DNA from: Pseudomonas tohonis
Lineage (GTDB): Bacteria > Pseudomonadota > Gammaproteobacteria > Pseudomonadales > Pseudomonadaceae
DNA: 64,000 nucleotides
Assembly: GCF_012767755.2 (NCBI RefSeq)
Contig: NZ_AP023189.1
Span: forward strand, 4,342,001 to 4,406,000
Direction: 5' to 3'
The position numbers were made by a program, and so were the translations under genes. Position 1 is the stretch's first letter. The number at the start of each line of letters is the position of its first letter. Of this stretch, positions 36,720 to 44,480 are shown in pieces. A model generated the notes under the pieces. That model saw only the letters and a program-made list of their open reading frames with translations, ran no database searches and was not told the DNA's origin.

Positions 36720-37393
36720 GCCCGCACCGCCGGCTTGCGCGCCACCAGCAGCCAGGAGGCGAAGCGATGACCATCCGCCGGCTCGTAGCGCACCGACTGC
36801 TTTTCCTCCAGGTACAGCAGCTCGAAGTCGGCGAACAGCGCGCGCAGGTGCGCCTCGTCGGAGAAATGCACGCGGCCGGTGCCGGCGAAGGAGCCATCGG
36901 TGAAGCCGCTGCGGGTGTGCGGGTCGGCATCGGGCTGGCCACGGCGGGCGTCCGAATGGTTCACCGAGTACCAGTCGACGCCGATGAAGAACCCTCCGGG
37001 CACCAGGGCTTCGTGCACCTGGCGCAGGCAGCGGCGGATGGCCTCCTCGCCGTTGCAGGTGAGGGAGGCGCGGTCCAGCACCAGGTCGAAGCCCGGGGCG
37101 AAGGGCCAGGGCTGGGTGAAGTCGCCGGTGGCGATGGTCGCGGCCAGCTCGGGCAGGCGCTCACGCAACTGGGCGGCGATGGTCGGGCTGCCTTCCACGG
37201 CGTGGTAGTCCACGCCCAGGGACTGGAAGAACGGGATGTTGGCGCCCGCGCCACAGCCCAGCTCCAGCACGCGCCTGCCGGGGCCGAGCTCGCGGCAGTG
37301 ACGCTTGGTCAGGCTGACCACATCGGACCAGGGCCAGATGGAAAGGTGGGTGCTGGCGGCGTAGCGCTGTTCCCACTCGATGGAAAAACTCAT
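36716..37393 (-). CDS. Class I SAM-dependent methyltransferase
   Basis: The 225-residue product from the ATG at 37393 (GGGAG 6 nt upstream) has motif I VLELGCGAGANIPFF and the later FDLVLDRASLTCNG and LVPGGFFIGVD segments. It probably methylates a sugar of the flagellar glycan, though a small-molecule or peptide target cannot be excluded. An in-frame extension to 37477 would lie inside the upstream gene and is not used. ATGA overlaps lie at both ends. Confidence 0.88.
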   Translation of the reverse strand: MSFSIEWEQRYAASTHLSIWPWSDVVSLTKRHCRELGPGRRVLELGCGAGANIPFFQSLGVDYHAVEGSPTIAAQLRERLPELAATIATGDFTQPWPFAPGFDLVLDRASLTCNGEEAIRRCLRQVHEALVPGGFFIGVDWYSVNHSDARRGQPDADPHTRSGFTDGSFAGTGRVHFSDEAHLRALFADFELLYLEEKQSVRYEPADGHRFASWLLVARKPAVRA

Positions 37394-38085
37394 GTCAGCT
37401 CCCTGAATTCGCTGCGGCTGTCGCCGCTGTTCATCCACCAGTCCAGCACGCCGAGGCCGGGCACGAACGCGCCCCACAGCTGAGGATAGGTGGGCGGGGT
37501 GAAGGCCTGGTAACGCACCTCGATGCCCCGCGCGGCGAAGGCGGCCTCGTCGAGGTAGTCACGCCCCAGGGCGCCGGACAGGTAGCTGTCCGCCCCCAGG
37601 GCCAGGCAGATATCGAGCACCAGCTGCGACTTGCGGCTGTCGACGTCCAGCTCGCTGGCACGCACCAGGGGCGTCTCGATGCCGAGTTCGTCCAGCCAGA
37701 AGCCCAGCTGGCGCCAGCAGAGCTCGGCCAGGTTGTCCTGGCGCTCGGCGTACAGCTGCTCCAGCTGTGCGTAGCGTTCGGCGAAGCGCGGTGCCCGGCG
37801 ATAGTTCATGGCCACGGCCTTGAGGTGGTCGCGGCGCCAGTCGCGGCTCTCGTCGATGCGGGTCTCGCGCAGGGTGCTGGCCAGGTGGCCCCGGCCGAGC
37901 ACCGGCACCGTCAACCACTGGGCGCCCTGGGGCGTCTTGATGCGATTGCGGTTGATGAAGCTGTTCTTCTCGAACTGCACGGTGTCGAGGAAGACGAAGC
38001 GGTCGACCCGGGCGATGCGGTCGAAGTAGCCCAGCCACGGCAGGTAGGCGGGCTGGTGGATGGCGACCTGGCGCGCGTCACTCAT
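37390..38085 (-). CDS. WbqC family protein
   Basis: The 231-residue protein shows the WbqC signature: IHQPAYLPWLGYFDRIARVD near the N-terminus and FLDTVQFEKNSFINRNRIKT after it. WbqC-like proteins occur in O-antigen and other glycan loci and are thought to act in sugar modification; their reaction is not well established. The start at 38085 overlaps pseH by 8 nt and the end overlaps the methyltransferase gene as ATGA. Confidence 0.9.
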   Translation of the reverse strand: MSDARQVAIHQPAYLPWLGYFDRIARVDRFVFLDTVQFEKNSFINRNRIKTPQGAQWLTVPVLGRGHLASTLRETRIDESRDWRRDHLKAVAMNYRRAPRFAERYAQLEQLYAERQDNLAELCWRQLGFWLDELGIETPLVRASELDVDSRKSQLVLDICLALGADSYLSGALGRDYLDEAAFAARGIEVRYQAFTPPTYPQLWGAFVPGLGVLDWWMNSGDSRSEFRELT

Positions 38086-38635
38086 CGAAGAGCTCCGCCA
38101 GAAGCGGCCCGCGCAGGCCTCGCCAGTCCTCGGCGAAGAGCGCCAGGACCTCGACGTCGAAGACCCCATCCGGGCGGTGGATGTGCCGACGCAGGCGCCC
38201 TTCCGGCACGAAGCCCAGGCGCTGGTGGACCCGCAGGCTGGCCACATTGAAGTCGAGCACTTCCGAGCAGATCTTCTCCAGCTGCAGCCCCTCGAACACC
38301 TGCTCGGCGAGCAGCGCCAGCATGCGCAGGCCGGTGCCCCTGGGCTGGGGCGAGTCACCGAGGTTGAAGCCCCAGGTGCAGCGCCGGTGCCGCTCGCTGA
38401 TGTCCGCGAGGCTGGCGTAGCCCACAGGCGTGCCGTCACGCTCCAGCAGCAGGTGGCGCGAGGCCGGGTTGGCCAGCTCGCGCTGCAACCACCTCTGGTG
38501 CTCGGGCAGGGCGATCTCGGCGGTGTTGTACATGCACTGGCGCACCGGCTCGGCGTTGCGCCAGCGCAGCAGCAACGCGGCATCGTCCAGGGTCACCGGA
38601 CGCAGCTGGAAGATCGGTGCCGGCACCGCGCTCAT
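38078..38635 (-). CDS. pseH: GNAT acetyltransferase, PseH-type
   Basis: PseH N-acetylates the 4-amino sugar in the third step of pseudaminic acid synthesis, using acetyl-CoA. The 185-residue protein is a GNAT fold with RPVTLDDAALLLRWRN at the N-terminus, an acetyl-CoA-binding stretch (RGTGLRMLALLAEQVF) and the closing HQRLGFVPEGRLRRH. The symbol rests on the pse gene context; GNAT sequence alone does not fix the substrate. It overlaps pseI as ATGA. Confidence 0.85.
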   Translation of the reverse strand: MSAVPAPIFQLRPVTLDDAALLLRWRNAEPVRQCMYNTAEIALPEHQRWLQRELANPASRHLLLERDGTPVGYASLADISERHRRCTWGFNLGDSPQPRGTGLRMLALLAEQVFEGLQLEKICSEVLDFNVASLRVHQRLGFVPEGRLRRHIHRPDGVFDVEVLALFAEDWRGLRGPLLAELFDE

Positions 38636-39705
38636 GGCGCGTCCACCGGGGCGAAATCCCCCAGGCGGAGCAGCTCGCCGCTGCCGATGGCCCGTGTCGC
38701 GACGCTGCCCAGCGCCTGCTCGTAAAGGGCGGGCGGCAAGCCGTTGCCGGGGCGGCGCAGCCCCAGGTTGTGCTCGTCCAGGCGTTCACCCACGGCGATA
38801 TCGCGCAGCGCCATGAGGCTGCGCCGGGCGAGTACGCGCATGTCCCCTTCGGCGCGCGTCGGGCGCAGGTAGGGCGAACCGAGGATGGCGTCGGCCCGGT
38901 GGATATGGGCGATCCATTCGGCCAGGCCCTGGGGGTTCTCGGAGAACCAGTGATCCGGCCCCGGCAGGTCGTGGTCGAGGGTGAAGTGCTTCTCGAACAG
39001 CCGCGCCCCGCGCGCCACCGCCAGGGAGGCCGCCAGGGGCCCCTGGGTGTGGTCGGAGAACCCGGTCAGCAGCCCGGGAAAGGCCTGCTGCAGGGTGCCC
39101 AGCTTGGCCAGGTTGACGTCCGCGTCGGGGGTCGGGTACTGCGAAGTGCACAGCAGCAGCGCGACCTGGGCCCCCTCGAACCAGCCCACCGTCTCCAGCG
39201 CCTGGTGCACGTCGGCCAGGTCGCTCATGCCGCAGGAAAGGATCAGCGGCAGCCCGGCGCCGGCGTAGTGGCGCAGCAGCGGCAGGTTGCTGAAATCGTC
39301 CGAGCCGACCTTGATCGCCGGCACGCCGATGCGTTGCAGCAACGCGAGATCGCTGCGGTTCTGCGGCGAAGAGAAGAAGGTGATGCCGACCTTGGCGCAA
39401 TGGGCCTTGACCGCCCGCCACTGCGCCTCGTCGAACTCGTAGCGCTTGAACATCGCCAGCATGGACTCGGTGACGCTGCGCCCCTGGGACTGGTAGGTGA
39501 ACATCTGCTGCGGGTCGCCGCAGAACTCCTCGGCCTTGAAGGTCTGGAACTTCACCGCATCGGCGCCCGACTCGCGGGCGACGTCGATCATCTTCAGGGC
39601 CAGGTCGAGATCACCGTTGTGGTTGATGCCCACCTCGGCGATGCAATAGGGCTTCTCGTCGGGCCCGATGGGGCGTCCGGCTATTTCGAAGCGGCGTGTC
39701 GACAT
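38632..39705 (-). CDS. pseI: Pseudaminic acid synthase (NeuB/PseI family)
   Basis: PseI condenses a 2,4-diacetamido-trideoxy hexose with phosphoenolpyruvate to give the nonulosonic acid. The 357-residue protein has a NeuB TIM-barrel domain (AEVGINHNGDLDLALKMI, GADAVKFQTFKAEEF, LLLCTSQYPTP, GFSDHTQG, LFEKHFTLD) and a C-terminal SAF antifreeze-like domain (from about residue 290). Its sequence is also close to NeuB and legionaminate synthases; pseudaminate is chosen because of pseB, pseC, pseG and pseF nearby. Confidence 0.88.
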   Translation of the reverse strand: MSTRRFEIAGRPIGPDEKPYCIAEVGINHNGDLDLALKMIDVARESGADAVKFQTFKAEEFCGDPQQMFTYQSQGRSVTESMLAMFKRYEFDEAQWRAVKAHCAKVGITFFSSPQNRSDLALLQRIGVPAIKVGSDDFSNLPLLRHYAGAGLPLILSCGMSDLADVHQALETVGWFEGAQVALLLCTSQYPTPDADVNLAKLGTLQQAFPGLLTGFSDHTQGPLAASLAVARGARLFEKHFTLDHDLPGPDHWFSENPQGLAEWIAHIHRADAILGSPYLRPTRAEGDMRVLARRSLMALRDIAVGERLDEHNLGLRRPGNGLPPALYEQALGSVATRAIGSGELLRLGDFAPVDAP

Positions 39706-39729
39706 GCTGATGGTTCCTCTGCGGCCGGC

Positions 39730-40797
39730 TCAGGAGCCGACCGACGCATCCAGGAGTGCGCGGCAGACCCGGACGGCGCCGAAGCCGTCGACCAGGTCCC
39801 AGGCGCGTTGGGAAAGCCCGCGCAGCCGCTCGGCATCGAGGCCGTCCAGCGCGCGCCGGTAGTGCGTGGGGGTGACCCGGGCGTGCTCGCCCAGGTCGAT
39901 GGCCAGGCCGAGTTCGTGCAACCCCCTGGCCAGCTCGCGCTGGTTCTCGGCCAGCACCACCACCAGCGCCGGCAGGCCGAGGGCGCAACGCTCCCAGGAC
40001 GACGAGCCGGCGGCGCCGATGGCCAGGTCGGCCTCGGCCATCAGCCGGGCCATGTAGTCGATCTGGCAATGCAGGCGCCAGCCGTGGGCGGCGCAGAGGG
40101 CGTCCAGCGCCTGCCGGTCCGCGTGCCCCTGGCCGATGACCACGTCCACCTGCAGTGACGGCCGCCAGCCGGCCAGCGCCTGCAGGGCATTCAGCGTCTC
40201 GCCCTGGTCGTCGCCGCCGGTGAAGAACACCAGCACGCGTTCCAGCTCACCCGTACGCGGGGCGGCCTGCTCGCGGGCCAGCAGGAACTCGTCGCGCAAC
40301 AGCGCGTAGGTGGGGCCGAACAGGCGGGTCGCCGCGTCCGCCAGGCGGCCGGCATAGCGCGCGTTCGGCGCGGCGTGCAGGCCCTGGTCCAGCAGCAGGT
40401 CGCAGTCCAGCGGGCGGTTGGCCAGGTCGTCCAGCACCATGACCCGCCGCGCATGGCGACGAGCCAGGCCGTGCCACTCGGCGTCCAGGGCGTAGTGGTC
40501 GACGATGCACCAGTCGAAATGGCGTTCGCCCAGCAGCGCATGCAACGCCTCGGCGTCGGCGCGGTTGTCGATCCGCGCCTCGGCGGTGCCGGCCGCCCGC
40601 TCGCCGGCATAGCGTGCCGGCAGCTCGAGCAGTTCGTATTCGGCCGGCACCAGCGACAGGGGCGCACCCTCCAGGCCGCGACAGGCGAAGCTCAGGTGGG
40701 CGCCCTGCTCGTGCAGTTCGCGGGCCAGCGTCAGGCAGCGCATCAGGTGGCCGCTGCCGATGAGGGGCGACGCATCCACGCGAAACAGCACGCGCAT
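39730..40797 (-). CDS. pseG: UDP-2,4-diacetamido-2,4,6-trideoxy-L-altropyranose hydrolase PseG
   Basis: PseG removes UDP from the acetylated precursor before the PseI step. The 355-residue GT-B-like protein has the N-terminal RVDASPLIGSGHLMRCL with the catalytic His at residue 17, as in Campylobacter PseG. Further motifs are FFTGGDDQG and IGAAGSSSWERCALGLPALV, the nucleotide-sugar binding C-terminal region. The gene lies 1 nt after the pseF stop. Confidence 0.93.
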   Translation of the reverse strand: MRVLFRVDASPLIGSGHLMRCLTLARELHEQGAHLSFACRGLEGAPLSLVPAEYELLELPARYAGERAAGTAEARIDNRADAEALHALLGERHFDWCIVDHYALDAEWHGLARRHARRVMVLDDLANRPLDCDLLLDQGLHAAPNARYAGRLADAATRLFGPTYALLRDEFLLAREQAAPRTGELERVLVFFTGGDDQGETLNALQALAGWRPSLQVDVVIGQGHADRQALDALCAAHGWRLHCQIDYMARLMAEADLAIGAAGSSSWERCALGLPALVVVLAENQRELARGLHELGLAIDLGEHARVTPTHYRRALDGLDAERLRGLSQRAWDLVDGFGAVRVCRALLDASVGS

Positions 40798-40798
40798 C

Positions 40799-41503
40799 TC
40801 AGATGTCCCCCTCCAGCAGCAGGGTCGCGTACATCAGTTCGGCGCGGTGCCAGTCCTCGGGGCTGTCGATGTCCTGCACCAGGTAGCGCGGCAGGATCAG
40901 CGGCAGCGAATGCGCGGCGTGGATCGCCTTGCCCTCGTTCCAGGCGGCGCTGCGCCCCCAGTAGAACTGGCCGGCGTCGTGGTAGGCGCGCTCCAGGTCC
41001 TGGGAGCGGGTCTCGTAGAACTCGGGGTAGAGCGACTCGACGCCGCCGTCGGCATTCACCCGCAGGGCGCGCTGCACCGGCGAGGCGAAGTCGGTGACGG
41101 TGAAGGCGAAATCCTTGTCCGGGCGCGCGGCCAGAAGTTCGAAGCCTTCGACGAGCTTCTCCGGCAGCACCAGGGGCGCGGTGGCGTAGAGGCAGCAGGT
41201 GTAGTCGGGCTGGTAGCCGGCGGCGGCCAGCTCGCGCAGGGCGTGCTGGATCACCTCGACGGTGCCGGCATGATCGTCGGCCAGCGACGCCGGACGCACG
41301 AAGGGCACCTCGGCGCCATGGGCCAGGGCGATGTCGGCGATCTCGGCATCGTCGGTGCTGACCACCACCCGCTCGAACAGCCCGCAGGCCAGGGCGGCGC
41401 GGATCGAGTAGGTGATCATCGGCTGCCCCTGGAAGAGCTTCACGTTCTTGCGCGGAATCCGCTTGCTGCCTCCGCGGGCAGGAATGATGGCGACCTTGCT
41501 CAT
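40799..41503 (-). CDS. pseF: Pseudaminic acid cytidylyltransferase PseF
   Basis: PseF activates pseudaminic acid as CMP-Pse for transfer. The 234-residue protein carries the CMP-sugar synthetase motif IPARGGSKRIPRKN and the following GQPMITYSIRAA, plus the conserved CCLYATAPLV. It overlaps the methylase gene upstream as ATGA. Confidence 0.93.
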   Translation of the reverse strand: MSKVAIIPARGGSKRIPRKNVKLFQGQPMITYSIRAALACGLFERVVVSTDDAEIADIALAHGAEVPFVRPASLADDHAGTVEVIQHALRELAAAGYQPDYTCCLYATAPLVLPEKLVEGFELLAARPDKDFAFTVTDFASPVQRALRVNADGGVESLYPEFYETRSQDLERAYHDAGQFYWGRSAAWNEGKAIHAAHSLPLILPRYLVQDIDSPEDWHRAELMYATLLLEGDI

Positions 41504-42120
41504 GGGCGTTTTTCCAGAAGGAACCAGTTGATGTCGTCGGTCGGGAAATTGACGTCGCGCCGATAGACGAAGCCGTAGTCGACCAGCTGCAGGTCGGGAT
41601 ACAGGTCGAGCATCTCGCCGGCGAAGTCCCGCTTGAACAGCTTGCCCGCATGGCCCCGGTAGCTGATCTCCACCGGCGAGGGGCTGTAGTACTCGGCGAT
41701 CAGCACGTGACGGCGGCTGGCCTGATGGAGTTTGGCATAGGCCTGGGGCAGCAGCTCCGGCGGCAGATGGATGAGTACGCCCCGGGTGAAGGCCAGGTCC
41801 ACGGGCTGTTGCACCGGGTAGTCGAACAGCGAGCCCTGCCAGATGTCGGCGATGCCCAGGGCCTGGGCGATGTCGCGGGCCTTGGCGTTGAGCTCGACGC
41901 CCAGCAGCGTCGCCTCGGGGAACAGGCGGTTCAGCGCGCGCAGGTTGAGCCCGCGGTTGGTGCCCAGCTCCAGCACGCTGTCGATGCGCCCGGCGCGGCG
42001 CAGGGCCTGGGCGAAGAAGGCGGTGACGTTGGCGACGTGCACCTCGCCGTCGTTGCGGTCGACGTACTGGTCGCCGAACTCGCCTTGCCAGAATCGTTCT
42101 TGCTCGGTCAGCTCACGCAC
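41500..42120 (-). CDS. Pseudaminic acid biosynthesis-associated methylase
   Basis: The 206-residue protein is a class I SAM methyltransferase (SVLELGTNRGLNLRAL) with N-terminal TEQERFWQGEFGDQYVDRN, the pattern of the family repeatedly found inside pseudaminic acid clusters. Its substrate is not established; a modified Pse or precursor is plausible. It starts 12 nt after pseC and its stop overlaps pseF. Confidence 0.88.
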   Translation of the reverse strand: MRELTEQERFWQGEFGDQYVDRNDGEVHVANVTAFFAQALRRAGRIDSVLELGTNRGLNLRALNRLFPEATLLGVELNAKARDIAQALGIADIWQGSLFDYPVQQPVDLAFTRGVLIHLPPELLPQAYAKLHQASRRHVLIAEYYSPSPVEISYRGHAGKLFKRDFAGEMLDLYPDLQLVDYGFVYRRDVNFPTDDINWFLLEKRP

Positions 42121-42132
42121 GGGTTTCTCCAG

Positions 42133-43290
42133 TCACTGCAGGACGCTGGCGAGGGTGCTCGCCACCTGGTCCTGCTGTTCGTCGGTCAGGTCGGGGAACA
42201 GCGGCAGGCTCAGGGCCTCGGCGTAGTAGCGCTCGGCCTCGGGGAAGTCGCCCAGGGCGAAGCCCAGCTGCTGGTAATAGGGCTGCAGGTGCACGGGGAT
42301 GTAGTGCAGGTTGACGCCGATGCCGGCACCGCGCAGGGCTTCGAAGATCGCCCGGTGGCCGTGCTGCAGGCGCTCCAGGCGCAGGCGCACCGGGTACAGG
42401 TGCCAGGCCGGCTCGGCGCCCGCCTGCACCTGCGGCAGCTCCAGCGGCAGGTCGGCGAGCCGCTCGCCATAGCGGGCCACCAGTTGCCGGCGACGGGCGA
42501 CGAAGGCGTCCAGGCGTTGCAGCTGGGACAGGCCGAGGGCGGCCTGCAGGTCGGTCATGCGGTAGTTGAAGCCCAGTTCCAGCTGCTGGTAGTACCAGGG
42601 GCCTTCGCTCGGGCCCGTCATCGCCGCCGGGTCTCGGGTGATGCCATGGCTGCGCAGCCGGCGCAGGCGCTCGGCCAGCCGGGCGTCGTTGGTGGTGAGC
42701 AGGCCGCCCTCCCCCGTGGTGATGATCTTCACCGGGTGGAAGCTGAACACGGTGATGTCGGCATGCTCGCAGCAGCCCACCGGGCGACCGCCGTAGCGGG
42801 CGCCGATGGCATGGGAGGCGTCCTCGATCACGCGGAAGCCGTAGCGTCGCGCCAGTTCGGCGATACGTGCCATGTCGCAGCTCTGCCCGGCGAAGGCGAC
42901 GGGAACCACCACCTTGGGCAGGGTGCCGTCGCGTTCGGCGCGCCGCAGGCGGGCGTCGAGCTGGGCGACGTCGAGGTTGAGGGTCGCCGGGTCGATGTCG
43001 ACGAAATCCACCTGGGCGCCGCAGTACAGGCCGCAATTGGCGCTGGCGACGAAGGTGTTGGGGCTGGTCCAGAGGCGGTCGCCCGGCCCCAGGTCGAGGG
43101 CCAGGCAGGCGATGTGCAGGGCTGCGGTGGCGTTGCTCACGGCGATGCCGTGGGCGGCCTGGCAACGCTGGGCGACGGCCTGCTCGAAGCATTCGATGGC
43201 CGGGCCCTGGGTCAGCCAGTCGGAACGCAGGGTGTCGACCACCGCATCGATGTCGGCCTGGCTGATGTTCTGGCGACCGTAGGGAATCAT
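42133..43290 (-). CDS. pseC: UDP-4-amino-4,6-dideoxy-L-AltNAc transaminase PseC
   Basis: PseC is a PLP-dependent aminotransferase that puts an amino group on C4 of the PseB product. The 385-residue DegT/DnrJ/EryC1 protein starts MIPYGRQNISQADIDAV and has the PLP-binding lysine at residue 188 in FSFHPVKIITTGEGG. The reading frame stays open upstream to 44001, but this covers pseB and is a shadow. The ATG lies 2 nt beyond the pseB stop. Confidence 0.94.
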   Translation of the reverse strand: MIPYGRQNISQADIDAVVDTLRSDWLTQGPAIECFEQAVAQRCQAAHGIAVSNATAALHIACLALDLGPGDRLWTSPNTFVASANCGLYCGAQVDFVDIDPATLNLDVAQLDARLRRAERDGTLPKVVVPVAFAGQSCDMARIAELARRYGFRVIEDASHAIGARYGGRPVGCCEHADITVFSFHPVKIITTGEGGLLTTNDARLAERLRRLRSHGITRDPAAMTGPSEGPWYYQQLELGFNYRMTDLQAALGLSQLQRLDAFVARRRQLVARYGERLADLPLELPQVQAGAEPAWHLYPVRLRLERLQHGHRAIFEALRGAGIGVNLHYIPVHLQPYYQQLGFALGDFPEAERYYAEALSLPLFPDLTDEQQDQVASTLASVLQ

Positions 43291-43292
43291 GG

Positions 43293-44288
43293 TCAGGCCC
43301 AGGCGTCGGCCAGCTGTCGCAGCTCGGGCACGCTCAGGTAGTGGGGGTTGCTGTCGGAGACGTACTCGAAGCCCTCCTCCACCGCCACGCCCACGCCACC
43401 CAGGCCGTCGCGGGCGTAGTCGTACTGGGTGTTGAAGGTGATCGACGGGGCGATGACGAAGTGCCGGGCGAATTCGAAGGTGTGGGTGCTGTCGTCGCGG
43501 GAGATCATCATCTCGTGCAGCTTCTCGCCCGGGCGGATACCCACCTGCTTGTGCGGCATGCCGGGCGCCAGCGCCTCGGCCAGGTCGGTGATGCGCGCGG
43601 AGGGGATCTTCGGCACGAACAGCTCGCCGCCGTGCATGCGCTCGAAGCTGCGCATGACGAAGTCGACACCCTCGTCGAGGGTGATCCAGAAGCGAGTCAT
43701 GCGCGGGTCGGTGATCGGCAGCTCGCGGGCGCCTTCTGCGATCAGCTTGCGGAAGAACGGCAGGACCGAGCCCCGGGAGCCGACCACGTTGCCGTAGCGC
43801 ACCACGGCGAAACGGGTCTGGTGGTCGCCGGTGATGTTGTTGGCGGCGACGAACAGCTTGTCGCTGAGCAGCTTGGTGGCACCGTAGAGGTTGACCGGGC
43901 TGGAGGCCTTGTCGGTGGACAGCGCCACGACCTTCTGCACGCCATTGGCCAACGCCGCATTGATGATGTTCTCGGCGCCGCTGACGTTGGTGCGGATGCA
44001 TTCGGTGGGGTTGTATTCGGCGGCCGGCACCTGCTTCAGCGCGGCGGCGTGGACCACCAGGTCGATGCCGCGCATGGCCTGCTGCAGGCGGTCGGCGTCG
44101 CGCACGTCACCCAGGAAATAGCGCATGCAGGGGGCGTTGAATTCCTGCTGCATCTCGTACTGCTTGAGTTCGTCGCGGGAAAACACCACCACCCGCTTGG
44201 GCTGGTAGCGCGCCAGCAGGGTACGGATGAACGCGCGACCGAACGAGCCGGTGCCGCCGGAAACGAATACGGACTTGCCATCGAACAT
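43293..44288 (-). CDS. pseB: UDP-GlcNAc 4,6-dehydratase (inverting) PseB
   Basis: PseB starts pseudaminic acid synthesis by 4,6-dehydration and C5 inversion of UDP-GlcNAc. The 331-residue SDR protein has the NAD(P) motif SGGTGSFGRAF, the active-site STDKASSPVNLYGATK (with the YxxxK pair) and RYGNVVGSRGSVLPFF. It is the first gene of the operon, about 100 nt behind a sigma54 promoter. Confidence 0.95.
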   Translation of the reverse strand: MFDGKSVFVSGGTGSFGRAFIRTLLARYQPKRVVVFSRDELKQYEMQQEFNAPCMRYFLGDVRDADRLQQAMRGIDLVVHAAALKQVPAAEYNPTECIRTNVSGAENIINAALANGVQKVVALSTDKASSPVNLYGATKLLSDKLFVAANNITGDHQTRFAVVRYGNVVGSRGSVLPFFRKLIAEGARELPITDPRMTRFWITLDEGVDFVMRSFERMHGGELFVPKIPSARITDLAEALAPGMPHKQVGIRPGEKLHEMMISRDDSTHTFEFARHFVIAPSITFNTQYDYARDGLGGVGVAVEEGFEYVSDSNPHYLSVPELRQLADAWA

Positions 44289-44389
44289 GCTGCTCTCCCC
44301 TGCCCATGTCAGCCGGCCCTGCGCCGGATGAACGCGCTGCCTTAGTCACTGACAGTTTTATGGCGCTCGCTTTTGATGTCGAGACCCAA

Positions 44390-44406
44390 AGCAAGCATGG
44401 TGCCAA
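44390..44406 (-). promoter_or_regulatory. Sigma54 promoter of the pseB glycosylation operon
   Basis: The minus-strand site TTGGCACCATGCTTGCT is a full match to TTGGCAC-N5-TTGCT. Predicted start is near 44378, about 90 nt before pseB. It ties expression of the whole glycan operon to RpoN, and by inference to FleQ or FleR. Confidence 0.88.
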
Positions 44407-44480
44407 CCCGTTGAAATGCAAGGCGGCCCGGCAAGGAGGCGGGTGGACCGGCGCCGCGCGCGACGAGCGCGGCCGGCGGC

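Noticed and set aside
38086..38583. Extension of the WbqC-like frame upstream to 38583
   Set aside because: It overlaps pseH and its translation is Arg/Cys/Ser-rich noise; the family start is at 38085.
43293..44001. Extension of the pseC frame upstream to 44001
   Set aside because: The added part overlaps pseB completely in another frame; the aminotransferase family starts at MIPYGRQ (43290).
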